Assembly: GCA_964636985.1 (NCBI GenBank)
Contig: CAZWSX010000003.1
Span: forward strand, 1-64,000
DNA: 64,000 nucleotides
Source of the DNA: CAZWSX01 sp964636985
GTDB taxonomy: Bacteria > Planctomycetota > Planctomycetia > Pirellulales > Pirellulaceae
Reading direction: 5' to 3'
The position numbers and the translations under genes are program-made. The notes beneath the pieces are model-generated. The model saw only the letters and a program-made list of their open reading frames with translations, did no database searches and had not been told where the DNA came from. This document shows positions 43,814 through 54,528 of the stretch, one piece after another; position 1 is the stretch's first letter, and each line of letters opens with the position of its first letter.

Positions 43814-43875
43814 ATCGCAAATCGGCAATAATCAATCAAGTAATGGTCGCTTGGAAGCCACGCGTTCTTGATTGG

Positions 43876-43913
43876 TGGCCGCACCGCGCCCGGACAGGAA
43901 TGTCCGGGCTACT
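43876..43913 (+). repeat. Dispersed hairpin, E type (GGACA/TGTCC)
   Basis: GGCCGCACCGCG, then CCCGGACA, loop GGAA, TGTCCGGGCTAC. A diverged copy lies at 56431-56467 (AGCCGCACCGCGC, GACA/TGTC). It shares the CCGCACC and GGCTAC flanks. Confidence 0.7.
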
Positions 43914-44588
43914 TTATTCAAACAGATCCGGCGGGAGTTCTTCCACGCGGTGGACCGAGACGCGACGGACTGCGGTCCAGGGAATGACGGTGAATTGGTA
44001 TCCTTCCCCTTCGCGGTTGGCGAACACGCCGTAATCGCGCTGCGACAACATGGCCGAGTAGTGTTCGGGCGAAAGGATTTCTCCCTCGGGCAAGAAGAGT
44101 TCGATCTCGCCGTGATCGCCCTTGTGGTACCACAGGCGGGCGACGATGTGTCCGAGCGGATGGACGTCTTGGGGAAAGGGTGGTTCGGGCTCGCCGTGGT
44201 ACTCGGCCTCTTCCGAGATCGTTTCGTCGTCGGTGGGGATCAAGAACGTTGCCTGGCAATGGGGGCACTTGCCCGGTTTGCCTTTAAGCGACGGCGGCCC
44301 GTTCAGACGATGTCCGTTGGGGCACAAGAAGACGAAGACCTCGCCGGCGTTCTTGGCACTGGTGCCGCTTCCTTCTTTGATAGGCCCGGAGCCCTGCGCG
44401 AGACCGAGATCGCTCGACCCTGCAGTCACGCCTGAACCCGGCCGACCGTTGGACTCCTGCCCTTCAGTAGGGGCGGGGACGGGAACGACGAATGCGGACT
44501 GGCACTGAGGGCACTTTCCCGGCTTGCCGACGAGCGCCTCGGGGGCGCTCAAAATGTGACCGTTGGGGCATTTGAAGCGAACGACCAT
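43914..44588 (-). CDS. Double zinc-ribbon hypothetical protein
   Basis: 224 residues from ATG 44588 (MVVRFKCPNGH). Two near-identical ribbons, CPNGHILSAPEALVGKPGKC then PQCQ at about 7-33, and CPNGHRLNGPPSLKGKPGKC then PHCQ at about 88-114, joined by a low-complexity linker; a beta-rich domain follows (HPLGHIVARLWYHKGDHGEIELFLPEG). Each ribbon has CPNGH...CPxC, which would bind zinc with three Cys and a His. Common in planctomycetes. Function unknown. Confidence 0.75.
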   Translation of the reverse strand: MVVRFKCPNGHILSAPEALVGKPGKCPQCQSAFVVPVPAPTEGQESNGRPGSGVTAGSSDLGLAQGSGPIKEGSGTSAKNAGEVFVFLCPNGHRLNGPPSLKGKPGKCPHCQATFLIPTDDETISEEAEYHGEPEPPFPQDVHPLGHIVARLWYHKGDHGEIELFLPEGEILSPEHYSAMLSQRDYGVFANREGEGYQFTVIPWTAVRRVSVHRVEELPPDLFE

Positions 44589-44872
44589 GAACTGAGCCAA
44601 ATGCGAAATGTGCCTGGACGCAATCCGGCATGCCCTGCGCATGCGGAAACGCCGGTCCTTCTGCCGTATCTCTTGAATCTAGTCCGCTTCGGTGGCTAGA
44701 GCAATCGACCGGCAAACGGGAACTTTCAGCCGACTTTGCTAGGATAGAGAGAGTCCGACTCACAACTGGCTTGGCGTTCAGTAGAATCTACGCTCCCTGT
44801 CCACTGCGAAGCGGCTTTCGGGCGGGATATTGGCATTAATTGACGGCGTTTGTCGGCATCCGGAGTTTGTGA

Positions 44873-45643
44873 ATGGCCATCCATGTCGTGTGCCCGGGCT
44901 GCAGAAAAGCCTTCACCGTCAGCGACCAATTTGCGGGGAAAAAGGGTCCGTGCCCCCAATGCAAGACTGTGATTACTGTTCCAACGCTTAAGGAACAGGT
45001 GACGGTTCACGCGCCCGACACGGGTCCCAAGACGGCCGAAGGCCGCCCGATCTTTGAGCCGATCAAACGCAAGGAGACCAAACTCGAGCCGATCGCGATC
45101 TTTGGGATCGTCGCGGCGGTGGTAACGACGCTGGTAATTGCGTTGCTTGTTCGCGTGAATGCGAAGGAGGGGGTTCCCCAAGGGTTGCTCTGGTTGGGCG
45201 CCATTGCCTTGGGGCCGCCGCTGGCTTTCGCCGCCTACACCTTCTTGCGCGATCAAGAAGGCGAACCCCATCGCGGAGTGGCCTTGATCATCCGAACGCT
45301 GGCGTGCGGACTTGTTTACGCGCTGCTGTGGGGAGCGTTTGCCTACGTGCCTAAGTGGGCAGGGCTGGACCAGCCGCTGGAGTTGTTTTGGCTGATCATG
45401 GTGATTCCCGCGATGTGGGCAGCCGGAGCGCTGGCCGCGTACGCGAGTCTCGACTTGGAGTTCGGGACGTCGGCAATCCATTACGGATTCTATTTGGCGA
45501 TCACCGTCGTCCTGTTAGGTCTCGCAGGCGGGATCGGCATGATTGCGCAGTTGCCCAAAGGCAGGCCGAAGCGGGGCGTCCCAAAGCCGGCGGCGGTGCG
45601 AGTGATCGACGTTGACCTTGAGTTCGATACGCCACGGGCATAA
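44873..45643 (+). CDS. Zinc-ribbon multi-pass membrane protein
   Basis: 256 residues. N-terminal ribbon CPGCRKAFTVSDQFAGKKGPCPQCK (7-30; four Cys), a soluble linker, then about five transmembrane helices (73-93, 103-124, 138-157, 168-188 and 200-222). Charged C-terminus. The same ribbon type occurs in the gene at 43914-44588, divergent from it. Function unknown; the HD phosphohydrolase gene follows after 18 bases and may be co-transcribed. Confidence 0.75.
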   Translation: MAIHVVCPGCRKAFTVSDQFAGKKGPCPQCKTVITVPTLKEQVTVHAPDTGPKTAEGRPIFEPIKRKETKLEPIAIFGIVAAVVTTLVIALLVRVNAKEGVPQGLLWLGAIALGPPLAFAAYTFLRDQEGEPHRGVALIIRTLACGLVYALLWGAFAYVPKWAGLDQPLELFWLIMVIPAMWAAGALAAYASLDLEFGTSAIHYGFYLAITVVLLGLAGGIGMIAQLPKGRPKRGVPKPAAVRVIDVDLEFDTPRA

Positions 45644-45661
45644 CTGTTTAGGCGCGTTCGC

Positions 45662-46990
45662 ATGCCCAATTCTCTCGCCGATCTACCCGAGCTTCGCGCG
45701 CTTGATACGCGCCGGCAATTGATTCGCATTCCGGATCAACTCGACGTACCGCTCACCGATCGGGTGAAGCAGATTATCGACTCGCCTGAGTTCAGGCGGC
45801 TGGCGACGATCAGCCAACTGGGTTTGGTGGGAATGGTTTACCCGGCGGCGAACCACACGCGGTTCGAACACTCGCTGGGCGTTTATCGGTTGGCACTGCT
45901 CTATCTCAAGCAGCTGTCGGCCGATGAGCGTTTTGCGGCCGTTGTTTCGCTGCGGCAGGCGGAGTTGTTCTTGCTTGCGGCGCTGCTGCACGATCTGGGG
46001 CACTGGCCTTTTTGCCACCCGATTGAAGATATTCATTTGCCGGGCGTGCCGAGCCACGAGCTCTTCGCGAATAGTTTTTTGATCGAAGGGGAGATTGCCG
46101 ATACGATCCGCTCCGCCTGGCAGGTGCAGCCGCGCGAGATTGTTTCGCTGCTTTCGGAGAAGCCGCGCGATGCCGCGGGAGCGATTCTCAAGAGCATGCT
46201 TTCGGGGCCGATCGATATCGACAAGATGGACTACCTGGTCCGCGACAGTTTGCACGCCGGCGTGCCGTACGGGCGGAGCTTCGACCAGCCGCGATTGATC
46301 GGCAGCTTGTGTTTGAACAAGCAAGCTGATGCCTTGGCGATCACCGAAAAAGGGCGGACGGCGGCGGAATCGATGGTCTTTGCCCGGTATGTGATGTTCA
46401 GCGAGGTTTACTGGCATCACGCGGTTCGCGCGGCGACGGCGATGCTCCAGCGGGCGTTCTACTTGCAGCATCAGTCGCTCGATCTCGATCAACTGTTTCG
46501 CTTGGGCGAGTTTCGCTTTGTTGACGCGATGCGGCAGTCGGCGACGATTTCGCCGGCGGGAGAACTCTTGGCAGGTTTGTTTGGCCCCGTGCGATCGCTT
46601 TACAAGCGAGTGGCTGAGTTCAGTATCTTTCAGGAGCCGGAACTGTTTCATCAGGTGGCCCGGCGCCCGTACACGTGGTTGGCGGCGGCTTCGGATTCAC
46701 TGGCGACGGCGTTGAGCAAGAAGCTGGCCCGGCGAGTGGCGCCGCATGAGGTGATCTTCGATGCTCCGCCGGTCTCGCGGGAAGTCGAGTTCGATATCGA
46801 GGTTTATTTCCCGAAGCAGAACCGCTTTAAGCAGTTCGTGGATGTGTCGCCGGTTGTGGAAGCGCTGGCGAAGAAGCAGTTCGATGACTATGTGAAGCGC
46901 GTGCGGGTGTTTGTGCATCCGCGCTTGGCGGCCGACACGCGCGGGCTAAGTGATTTGAATGAGGTGATCGCGGGTGCGATCCGGGAGTAG
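45662..46990 (+). CDS. HD-domain phosphohydrolase (dGTPase-like)
   Basis: 442 residues. HD-superfamily metal sites: NHTRFEHSLGVY near 60, LLHDLGHWPFCHP near 105-117 and DIDKMDYLVRDSLHAG near 188. Proteins of this SAMHD1/dGTPase-like group hydrolyse nucleoside triphosphates or other phosphomonoesters. The C-terminal region is family-typical. Cytoplasmic; 18 bases after the zinc-ribbon membrane gene. Confidence 0.85.
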   Translation: MPNSLADLPELRALDTRRQLIRIPDQLDVPLTDRVKQIIDSPEFRRLATISQLGLVGMVYPAANHTRFEHSLGVYRLALLYLKQLSADERFAAVVSLRQAELFLLAALLHDLGHWPFCHPIEDIHLPGVPSHELFANSFLIEGEIADTIRSAWQVQPREIVSLLSEKPRDAAGAILKSMLSGPIDIDKMDYLVRDSLHAGVPYGRSFDQPRLIGSLCLNKQADALAITEKGRTAAESMVFARYVMFSEVYWHHAVRAATAMLQRAFYLQHQSLDLDQLFRLGEFRFVDAMRQSATISPAGELLAGLFGPVRSLYKRVAEFSIFQEPELFHQVARRPYTWLAAASDSLATALSKKLARRVAPHEVIFDAPPVSREVEFDIEVYFPKQNRFKQFVDVSPVVEALAKKQFDDYVKRVRVFVHPRLAADTRGLSDLNEVIAGAIRE

Positions 46991-47035
46991 GCCGCGAGAG
47001 AGGAGAGTTGGGAAAGTAGAGAGTAGAAAAAGCCC

Positions 47036-47230
47036 TCAATCCTCTCGGCGACGCCCCTTGGGTTCTTCGTCGTCGGAGAACTCATCGAGTTCGCGGTCTT
47101 TTTCGACAGTAACCGAGTAGCTTTCGCCGAGCCAGCGGCCCAAGTCGAGTTGCTGGCATCGCGGCGAACAAAAGGGAAGCGAACGAGAGGCTTCCTTATC
47201 GAAGACGGATTTGCAGATGGGGCACTTCAT
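47036..47230 (-). CDS. yacG: DNA gyrase inhibitor YacG-like zinc protein
   Basis: 64 residues, the normal size. Four zinc-binding Cys: C3, C6, C21 and C25 (CPIC...PFCSPRC), then LGRWL, typical of YacG. C-terminal acidic/basic tail. Binds GyrB and inhibits gyrase in other bacteria. Last gene of the dnaJ-grpE-fmdB-yacG unit, 33 bases after fmdB. Confidence 0.85.
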   Translation of the reverse strand: MKCPICKSVFDKEASRSLPFCSPRCQQLDLGRWLGESYSVTVEKDRELDEFSDDEEPKGRRRED

Positions 47231-47263
47231 AAGGCGGCGGCTCCGCGTGGATTGCGCCGTTGA

Positions 47264-47644
47264 TTATCCCTTTTTCTTGCCGCCTTTGGAACTCGACGAA
47301 CCATTGGAACTGCTCGGCTTGGAATCGCTTGATTTTGATTCACTCGACTTCGCTTCGGTCTTGGCCGGTGTGGATTCGGACTTGGTCGAGCTTGAGCTAT
47401 CGGAAGAGGAACTCGACGACTCGCTCGGCTTATCGGCCGAAGCGGCCTTTTGGTAGGAATCGCTGCGATAGTCGGTGGTGTAGAAGCCCGATCCCTTGAA
47501 CACTAGCGCCGCGCCGGCGCCGAACAGGCGGCGGAACTTTTTCTTTTTGCACTTGGGGCATTTTTCGATCAGCGGGTCGCTGAAGTTCTGAAAAACTTCT
47601 TCTTTATGCCCACAGGCGTCGCATTCGTAATCGTACGTTGGCAC
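47264..47644 (-). CDS. FmdB-family zinc-ribbon protein with Ser-rich tail
   Basis: 126 residues from GTG 47644 (VPTYDYECDACGH). FmdB zinc ribbon: YDYECDACGH and CPKCKKKKFRRLFG; the second half is a low-complexity Ser/Lys tail (from about 75). FmdB proteins are small putative regulators. A longer frame from 47725 overlaps grpE and is rejected. Lies 58 bases after grpE. Confidence 0.85.
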   Translation of the reverse strand: MPTYDYECDACGHKEEVFQNFSDPLIEKCPKCKKKKFRRLFGAGAALVFKGSGFYTTDYRSDSYQKAASADKPSESSSSSSDSSSSTKSESTPAKTEAKSSESKSSDSKPSSSNGSSSSKGGKKKG

Positions 47645-47702
47645 GTTTATTCTTCTCTCGAATAGTTCTCGGTGAACTTGTGTGTGACCTCTGTGGCGAA
47701 AA

Positions 47703-48239
47703 CTACGCTTTGCCCAGTGATACAAAAACCTGCGCCGGGCGGATCACCCGGTCGTTCAGCGTGTAACCGCTTTGGGCGACCTTGGAGACGGTGCCGCTGG
47801 CGTACTCTTCGCTGTTCTCTTGGGCGATCGCCTGGTGGAGGTTGGGATCGAACTCGGCGCCCAGCGCGGCAATACGCTTGCAGCCGTGTTGTTCAAGGAT
47901 GGCGGTGAACTGGATGGCCACCATTTTGACGCCATCGAGCAAGCCCTTTTGATCGCCGGTTTTTTCAGCCGATTGGATGGCGCGTTCGAGGTTGTCGACC
48001 ACAGACAGGAGATCGCGGGCCAGCGGAAGCGCGGCGTAGCGCGATTCTTCTTCCTGCTCGCGGCGGACGCGCTTGCGGAAGTTTTCCATTTCCGCTTGCA
48101 CTTTGAGGACGCGGCTGTTGGCTTCGACCAGCATCGCTTCGAGCGAGGCGATCTTCGCATCGGCGTTGTTGTCGGCCGGCGTGAAGGCGTCGTCACCTTC
48201 GCTGAAGGCGGAATCGGCTGCTTCTTCGGGGGTATTCAT
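47703..48239 (-). CDS. grpE: GrpE nucleotide exchange factor
   Basis: 178 residues. Acidic N-terminus, long coiled-coil helix (KIASLEAMLVEANSRVLKVQ, AEMENFRKRVRREQEEE) and C-terminal beta domain ending in GYTLNDRVIRPAQVFVS. Releases ADP from DnaK; partner of the DnaJ encoded directly upstream. dnaK is not in the window. Confidence 0.93.
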   Translation of the reverse strand: MNTPEEAADSAFSEGDDAFTPADNNADAKIASLEAMLVEANSRVLKVQAEMENFRKRVRREQEEESRYAALPLARDLLSVVDNLERAIQSAEKTGDQKGLLDGVKMVAIQFTAILEQHGCKRIAALGAEFDPNLHQAIAQENSEEYASGTVSKVAQSGYTLNDRVIRPAQVFVSLGKA

Positions 48240-48265
48240 AGTCTGTGTGTGCGTTGTCTTTTGGC

Positions 48266-48294
48266 GGGCCCCACGGTCTGGCGACCGCGGCTAC
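48266..48294 (+). repeat. Dispersed hairpin, D type (CGGTC/GACCG)
   Basis: GGGCCCCACGGTC, loop TGGC, GACCGCGGCTAC, between dnaJ and grpE. It shares the GGGGCCCCAC flank with the A-type copy at 38616. Confidence 0.85.
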
Positions 48295-48300
48295 ATGATT

Positions 48301-49539
48301 TTAGGACTTCTTCCGTTTGCGTTTTTCGGTTGGTTCGTTGCTGGCGGAAGATTCTTGATCGACGGCCTGGTCACTTGGTTCGCTGGTCGTACTGCTTGCT
48401 TCTTCGCTCGCCACACTGCCGGTGAAGAAGCTGGTGACGGTTTCGAGGAACGACTTACGGTGCGGCGTGACGTGGACGTGATCGTGTTCGGCCAGTTGGC
48501 GGAGCAATTCCTCGTGCTTCGGCGTGAGCTTCTTGGGAACCTCGATGTGCGTTTGGACGAGCAGATCGCCCATGCGGCCGCCGTGGACATCGGGCATGCC
48601 TTGGCCGCGAACGCGGATGACGTCGCCTGACTGCGTTCCTTGTTGCAGCGTGATCTTGGTACGGCCGGTGAGCGTGGGGATTTCGAGTTCGCACCCGAGG
48701 GCCGCCTGGCTGTACGAGATGGGCATTTGCAGGATCAGGTTGCCGCCGTCGCGCTGGAAGAGCTTGTGCTTGCGGACGCTGACGAAGCAGTACAAATCGC
48801 CGCGCGGGCCACCGTCCGGGCTGGGCTCCCCTTCCCCGTTGAGTCGCACGCGCATGCCGTCGTCGACGCCGGGCGGGATGCTGACGTCGAGCTTGCGGCG
48901 CTCGATGACAACGCCTTGGCCTGAGCACTCGTGACATGGCTGTGTGACGACGCTCCCGGCGCCGCCGCAACTGGGGCACGTGGTTTGAACGCGGAGGATG
49001 CCGGCCGACTGAACGACTTGCCCGTGCCCGCCGCAACGGCGGCATTTTTCGCGGCTGGAACCTGGTTCAGCACCCGAACCTTGGCAAGGCTCGCAAACAG
49101 CGTGACGGTCGAATTCAACCGACTTTTTCGCTCCACGAGCCGCTTCTTCCAGTTCGAGCGTGACGTCGCAGCGGAGGTCGGCACCACGACGAACGCGGCG
49201 ACCGCCGCGGCCTCGCTGGCCGCCGAAGATGTCGTCGAACATCCCACCGCCGAACATCTGGCCGAAAACGTCGAAGATGTCCTCGGCGCTGTTGAATTCG
49301 TGTCCTTGCCCGGCGACGCCCGCATGGCCGTACTGATCGTAGCGTTGACGACGCTGTGGATCGGACAGAATCTCGTAAGCCTCGGCGGCTTCTTTGAAGC
49401 GCTCGGTGGCTTCTTTGTCGTTGGGATTGCGGTCGGGGTGGTACTTCACCGCGAGCTTGCGATAGGCGTTGTCGATGTCCTTCTTCGCGGCCTCTTTTGC
49501 CACGCCGAGGACCTCGTAGAAATCACGTTTGGACGCCAT
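48301..49539 (-). CDS. dnaJ: Chaperone protein DnaJ
   Basis: 412 residues from ATG 49539 (MASKRDFYEVLG); an alternative ATG three codons upstream (49548) is equally possible. J domain with HPD (YHPDRNP) at about 32-38, Gly/Phe-rich linker (FGQMFGGGMFDDIFGGQRGRGG), four zinc-finger CxxCxGxG repeats (CEPCQGSG, CRRCGGHG, CPSCGGAG, CHECSGQG), and C-terminal substrate domains. Stimulates DnaK. Heads the dnaJ-grpE-fmdB-yacG unit; this gene order is unusual, as grpE normally precedes dnaK. Confidence 0.94.
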   Translation of the reverse strand: MASKRDFYEVLGVAKEAAKKDIDNAYRKLAVKYHPDRNPNDKEATERFKEAAEAYEILSDPQRRQRYDQYGHAGVAGQGHEFNSAEDIFDVFGQMFGGGMFDDIFGGQRGRGGRRVRRGADLRCDVTLELEEAARGAKKSVEFDRHAVCEPCQGSGAEPGSSREKCRRCGGHGQVVQSAGILRVQTTCPSCGGAGSVVTQPCHECSGQGVVIERRKLDVSIPPGVDDGMRVRLNGEGEPSPDGGPRGDLYCFVSVRKHKLFQRDGGNLILQMPISYSQAALGCELEIPTLTGRTKITLQQGTQSGDVIRVRGQGMPDVHGGRMGDLLVQTHIEVPKKLTPKHEELLRQLAEHDHVHVTPHRKSFLETVTSFFTGSVASEEASSTTSEPSDQAVDQESSASNEPTEKRKRKKS

Positions 49540-49664
49540 AGTCGCCATAACCCCGCTTCCGTCGCTTTGAACGTCAAAGCTCACTTGGTGAGCTACAAAT
49601 CTTGAAAAGCCGTCATGCGGGCCGGCATTGCTGTATTAGCTGGCCCACAGTTCCTTTGGTCTAC

Positions 49665-50312
49665 TTAGTGTGATTCACGCTTGGCTACTTCGATTCGGAT
49701 GAATTCTGGCAGGTACGATGGCGTGCAGTTTTTGGCCACATGTTCGTCCTTGTAGAGTCCCAATGCTTTCCCAAGTTTGGTACACCTGGATCGGAATCTG
49801 GACTCGTGAACACCAATTTGACACGCGCAGAAGTTCATTGCCCATTGAACTTCGGGTTCAGCATCAGCCATATCCCTTTCCAGGGAATCGAGCAGGTCTG
49901 CACTATTCCCGGGAGGAGTTTGGCCGACCCAGCGCAAACGCGCTTGGTGATACCAGAACAAGCGACGCAGAATCCGCGAAGGATTCTTCTCCCATGTTGC
50001 GATCAGCGAGACAATCTTCTTGTCTTTGGATAGCTGGTTTGCCAACAGCCAATCAGCCAATTGGGTGCGTTCTTCAACGTCATGCCGAAGCATGTCCGAA
50101 GCCAGCTGATCGATGACATCTTCCGTGAGGAGCTTTTTGTCGAAGATGAGGGTCGCAAGAAGACGAGGGTAGTACTCGCCCGTTGACCACAACTCCACTG
50201 CCAGATCGTGGTCTTTCTTGATCTCGGCGCCATGCTTTTTGAGGTCGCCCAGCTTGGGGTTTCCCTTGGTGAGCTCGGCGACAAGTTTCTTTGCTTTTGT
50301 TGATAAAGCCAT
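49665..50312 (-). CDS. DNA alkylation repair-like HEAT-repeat protein (AlkD family)
   Basis: About 214 residues from ATG 50312 (MALSTKAKKL); a longer frame reads through a C-type repeat. Helical HEAT-like pattern typical of DNA-alkylation repair proteins: EYYPRLLATLIFDKKLLT, WLLANQLSKDKKIVSL, NPSRILRRLFWYHQARL, EVQWAMNFCACQIG. AlkD-type proteins remove alkylated bases without base flipping. Catalytic acid not assignable here. Confidence 0.8.
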   Translation of the reverse strand: MALSTKAKKLVAELTKGNPKLGDLKKHGAEIKKDHDLAVELWSTGEYYPRLLATLIFDKKLLTEDVIDQLASDMLRHDVEERTQLADWLLANQLSKDKKIVSLIATWEKNPSRILRRLFWYHQARLRWVGQTPPGNSADLLDSLERDMADAEPEVQWAMNFCACQIGVHESRFRSRCTKLGKALGLYKDEHVAKNCTPSYLPEFIRIEVAKRESH

Positions 50313-50349
50313 TTTGCTTGCCTCCCCTCTACCTGCCGAACTCAACTCC

Positions 50350-50380
50350 CACTGGCGTCTGTGGTACGCCAGTGCCACCA
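50350..50380 (+). repeat. Dispersed hairpin, C type
   Basis: CACTGGCGTC, loop TGTGG, TACGCCAGTGCCACC. Confidence 0.85.
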
Positions 50381-50400
50381 TCACCACTTTCATTAGTTCA

Positions 50401-50432
50401 TAAAAAGGGGCCGCTTCCGTTGGAAGCGGCCC
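50401..50432 (-). terminator. Rho-independent terminator after the groEL operon
   Basis: Arms GGGCCGCTTCC and GGAAGCGGCCC with a three-base loop, followed on the minus strand by CTTTTTA. It lies 38 bases past the groEL1 stop. Clear textbook structure. Confidence 0.9.
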
Positions 50433-50469
50433 GCGTTTTCAACGGCCTGATCTGCCCGCGCTTTCGATG

Positions 50470-52086
50470 TTATCGAACGGCGCCTTCGGCACGCTTATCT
50501 TTATTCTCTTTATCGATGTTCGTGACGAGCGCCTCGGTTGTGAGCAACAATCCGGCAATGCTGGCGGCGTTGCTAAGGGCCGTGCGAACCACCTTCACCG
50601 GGTCGATGATGCCCGCTTTGAGCATGTCGACGTACTTGCCGGTGTTGGCGTCGTATCCGTGTGTGAGGGGCTTTTCGGTTAGTTCGTCGGCAACGACCGA
50701 ACCGTCCTTGCCGCCGTTGGCCACGATTTGCGTCAGCGGAGCGGCCAAGGCGCCCAGAACGATATCGACACCGATCGCTTCGTCCCCTTCGGCGCTGCTG
50801 CGGGCCTTCTTCACGGCGTCGGCACATCGCAACAAAGCGACGCCGCCACCAGGGAGGATGCCTTCTTCGACGGCCGCACGGGTGGCGTGCAGGGCGTCTT
50901 CAACGCGGGCCTTCTTTTGCTTCATGTCGGCTTCGGTTTCAGCACCGACCGAGATCACGGCCACGCCGCTGGTGATCTTCGAGAGGCGTTCTTGGAACTT
51001 CTCGCGATCGTATTCGCTTTCGGTTTGACCGATTTGATTCTTGATCTGCTGGACGCGCTTATCGATGTCGGCTCGCGAGCCGGCACCATCGCGAATGGTG
51101 GTGTTGTTCTTGTCGACGACGATCCGCTTGGCTCGTCCCAGGTGATCGAGCGTGAGGTTCTCGAGCTGGATACCGAGATCGTCGCTGATCAGCGTACCGC
51201 CGGTGAGAATGGCGATATCGCCCATCATGGCCTTGCGGCGATCGCCGAAGCCAGGAGCCTTCACCGCGCAAACGTTGAGAACGCCGCGGAGCTTGTTGAC
51301 GACGAGGAGCGTAAGAGCTTCGGCGTCGACGTCTTCGGCGATAATGAGCAGCGGACGGCCCGAGGCGCTGGCCTTTTCGAGGACAGGCACGAGATCGCGA
51401 ATGTTGCTGATCTTCTTTTCGTACAGAAGGATCAGGGCGTTTTCGAGAACGGCTTCCATCTTCGCCATATCGGTGACGAAGTAAGGCGAGACGTAGCCCT
51501 TGTCGAATTGCATCCCTTCGACGTATTCGACGCGGGTGTCGGTCGACTTACCTTCTTCGACGGTGATCACGCCGTCCTTGCCGACCTTGTGGAGGGCGTC
51601 GGCCAGCATGTCGCCGATGACCTTGTCGTTGTTAGCCGAGATGGCGCCAACGCTGGAGACTTCGTCCTTGCTGGTGACCGGCTTGGCCATGTCGAGCAGC
51701 TTCTTCTCGGCGGCTTTGACGGCCTTTTCAATCCCGCGGCGGATGGCCGTGGGGTTGCTGCCGGCGACGATGTTGCGGAGACCTTCCTTGAAGATCGCGC
51801 GGGCAAGCACGGTGGCGGTGGTGGTGCCGTCGCCTGCGAGGTCCGAAGTCTTTTGCGCGACTTCGACGACGAGCTTGGCGCCCATGTTTTCGAACTTGTC
51901 TTCGAGTTCGACTTCCTTGGCGACGGTGACGCCGTCTTTGGTGACGGTCGGTCCGCCGAAGGACTTGTCGATGATCACGTTACGGCCGGTGGGGCCCATC
52001 GTCACGGCGACCGCGCTGGCAAGCTTTTCGACGCCTTGCAGCATCTTCGCCCGGGCGTGGTCTTCGAACATCAATTGCTTTGCCAT
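50470..52086 (-). CDS. groEL: Chaperonin GroEL, copy 1
   Basis: 538 residues, HSP60 family: AKQLMFEDHARAKML start, VTMGPTGRNVIIDKSFG, GDGTTTATVLARAIF with the ATP-site Asp, GGGVALLR. The C-terminus ends ENKDKRAEGAVR and has no GGM-repeat tail, unlike copy 2. Lies 103 bases after groES on the same strand, with a C-type hairpin between. Groups I chaperonins fold proteins in the cytoplasm with GroES. Confidence 0.95.
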   Translation of the reverse strand: MAKQLMFEDHARAKMLQGVEKLASAVAVTMGPTGRNVIIDKSFGGPTVTKDGVTVAKEVELEDKFENMGAKLVVEVAQKTSDLAGDGTTTATVLARAIFKEGLRNIVAGSNPTAIRRGIEKAVKAAEKKLLDMAKPVTSKDEVSSVGAISANNDKVIGDMLADALHKVGKDGVITVEEGKSTDTRVEYVEGMQFDKGYVSPYFVTDMAKMEAVLENALILLYEKKISNIRDLVPVLEKASASGRPLLIIAEDVDAEALTLLVVNKLRGVLNVCAVKAPGFGDRRKAMMGDIAILTGGTLISDDLGIQLENLTLDHLGRAKRIVVDKNNTTIRDGAGSRADIDKRVQQIKNQIGQTESEYDREKFQERLSKITSGVAVISVGAETEADMKQKKARVEDALHATRAAVEEGILPGGGVALLRCADAVKKARSSAEGDEAIGVDIVLGALAAPLTQIVANGGKDGSVVADELTEKPLTHGYDANTGKYVDMLKAGIIDPVKVVRTALSNAASIAGLLLTTEALVTNIDKENKDKRAEGAVR

Positions 52087-52141
52087 CGTTGGCGATTCCT
52101 GGATATAAGGTGTGCGTTGTGGTGTTTGTTAGTTGGCAGGC

Positions 52142-52172
52142 ACACTGGCGTCTTTGGGACGCCAGTGCCACC
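52142..52172 (+). repeat. Dispersed hairpin, C type
   Basis: ACTGGCGTC, loop TTTGG, GACGCCAGTGCCACCC, between groES and groEL copy 1; may affect relative expression of the two. Confidence 0.85.
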
Positions 52173-52189
52173 CGACACTTGTGGGGCTA

Positions 52190-52489
52190 CTAGCCGACGA
52201 TCTTCGCCAGGACGTCCGTTTCGCGGAGGATCTTGACGTCTTCGCCGTGGATCTCGATGTCGGTCCCGGAGTACTTGCCGTAGATCACTTCATCACCGAC
52301 GGCCACCGACAGTTCGCCGCGCTTGCCGCTCTCGAGGAGCTTGCCCGGGCCAACCGCGATCACCTTGCCGCGTTGCGGCTTTTCTTTCGCCGAGTCGGGC
52401 AACACGATGCCACCAGCCGTCTTCTCTTCGGCTTCGAGAGGAACGACTACTACACGATCATCCAGCGGACGGGCCTTGAACTTCGCCAT
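52190..52489 (-). CDS. groES: Co-chaperonin GroES
   Basis: 99 residues, normal length. HSP10 fold: MAKFKARPLDDRVVV, GGIVLPDSAKEKP mobile loop near 26-38 and the GKRGELSVAVGDEVIYGKYSG segment. Caps GroEL. Sandwiched between the two groEL genes (order groEL2-groES-groEL1), 96 bases after groEL2. Confidence 0.95.
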   Translation of the reverse strand: MAKFKARPLDDRVVVVPLEAEEKTAGGIVLPDSAKEKPQRGKVIAVGPGKLLESGKRGELSVAVGDEVIYGKYSGTDIEIHGEDVKILRETDVLAKIVG

Positions 52490-52585
52490 GTTTCAAACTT
52501 CCTTACGCGTATGTTTTTATGAGTTGAATTGAACTGGTTGCTTTTTTGACTCGCGCACATCTCCTCAAGAGATGTTCACGTTTGA

Positions 52586-54280
<1,695 letters not shown>

Positions 54281-54481
54281 GATTGCATCTCCTCGAGGGT
54301 TTATAAATCGAACTTCGCCGCCCGGATCGGCCGCTACAGGCAACTCATGCCAGGGCAAACAGTCAAAGGTTGCGGCGGGCGGAAAGCGAAGTTTGTGGGG
54401 TGTTTTGAGTGGGGAGGGTACGTGAATGAAGGTTGCCGGTCCCTGCGTGCGACGTTCAGCCTATCAAAGCCGACGGGCTAC

Positions 54482-54498
54482 GAAATGGCCGTGCCAAC
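54482..54498 (-). promoter_or_regulatory. Sigma-54-like promoter, weaker copy
   Basis: Minus strand GTTGGCACGGCCATTTC: -24 GG correctly spaced from a -12 TC instead of GC. About 48 bases downstream of the better copy; a near-direct repeat of it. Confidence 0.4.
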
Positions 54499-54528
54499 AT
54501 GGCAGGAAGTGGCGTGTTGCCGGTAGGT

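Noticed and set aside
43876..43913. E-type hairpin as a terminator
   Set aside because: It has no T-run on either strand and belongs with the GGCTAC-flanked dispersed hairpins.
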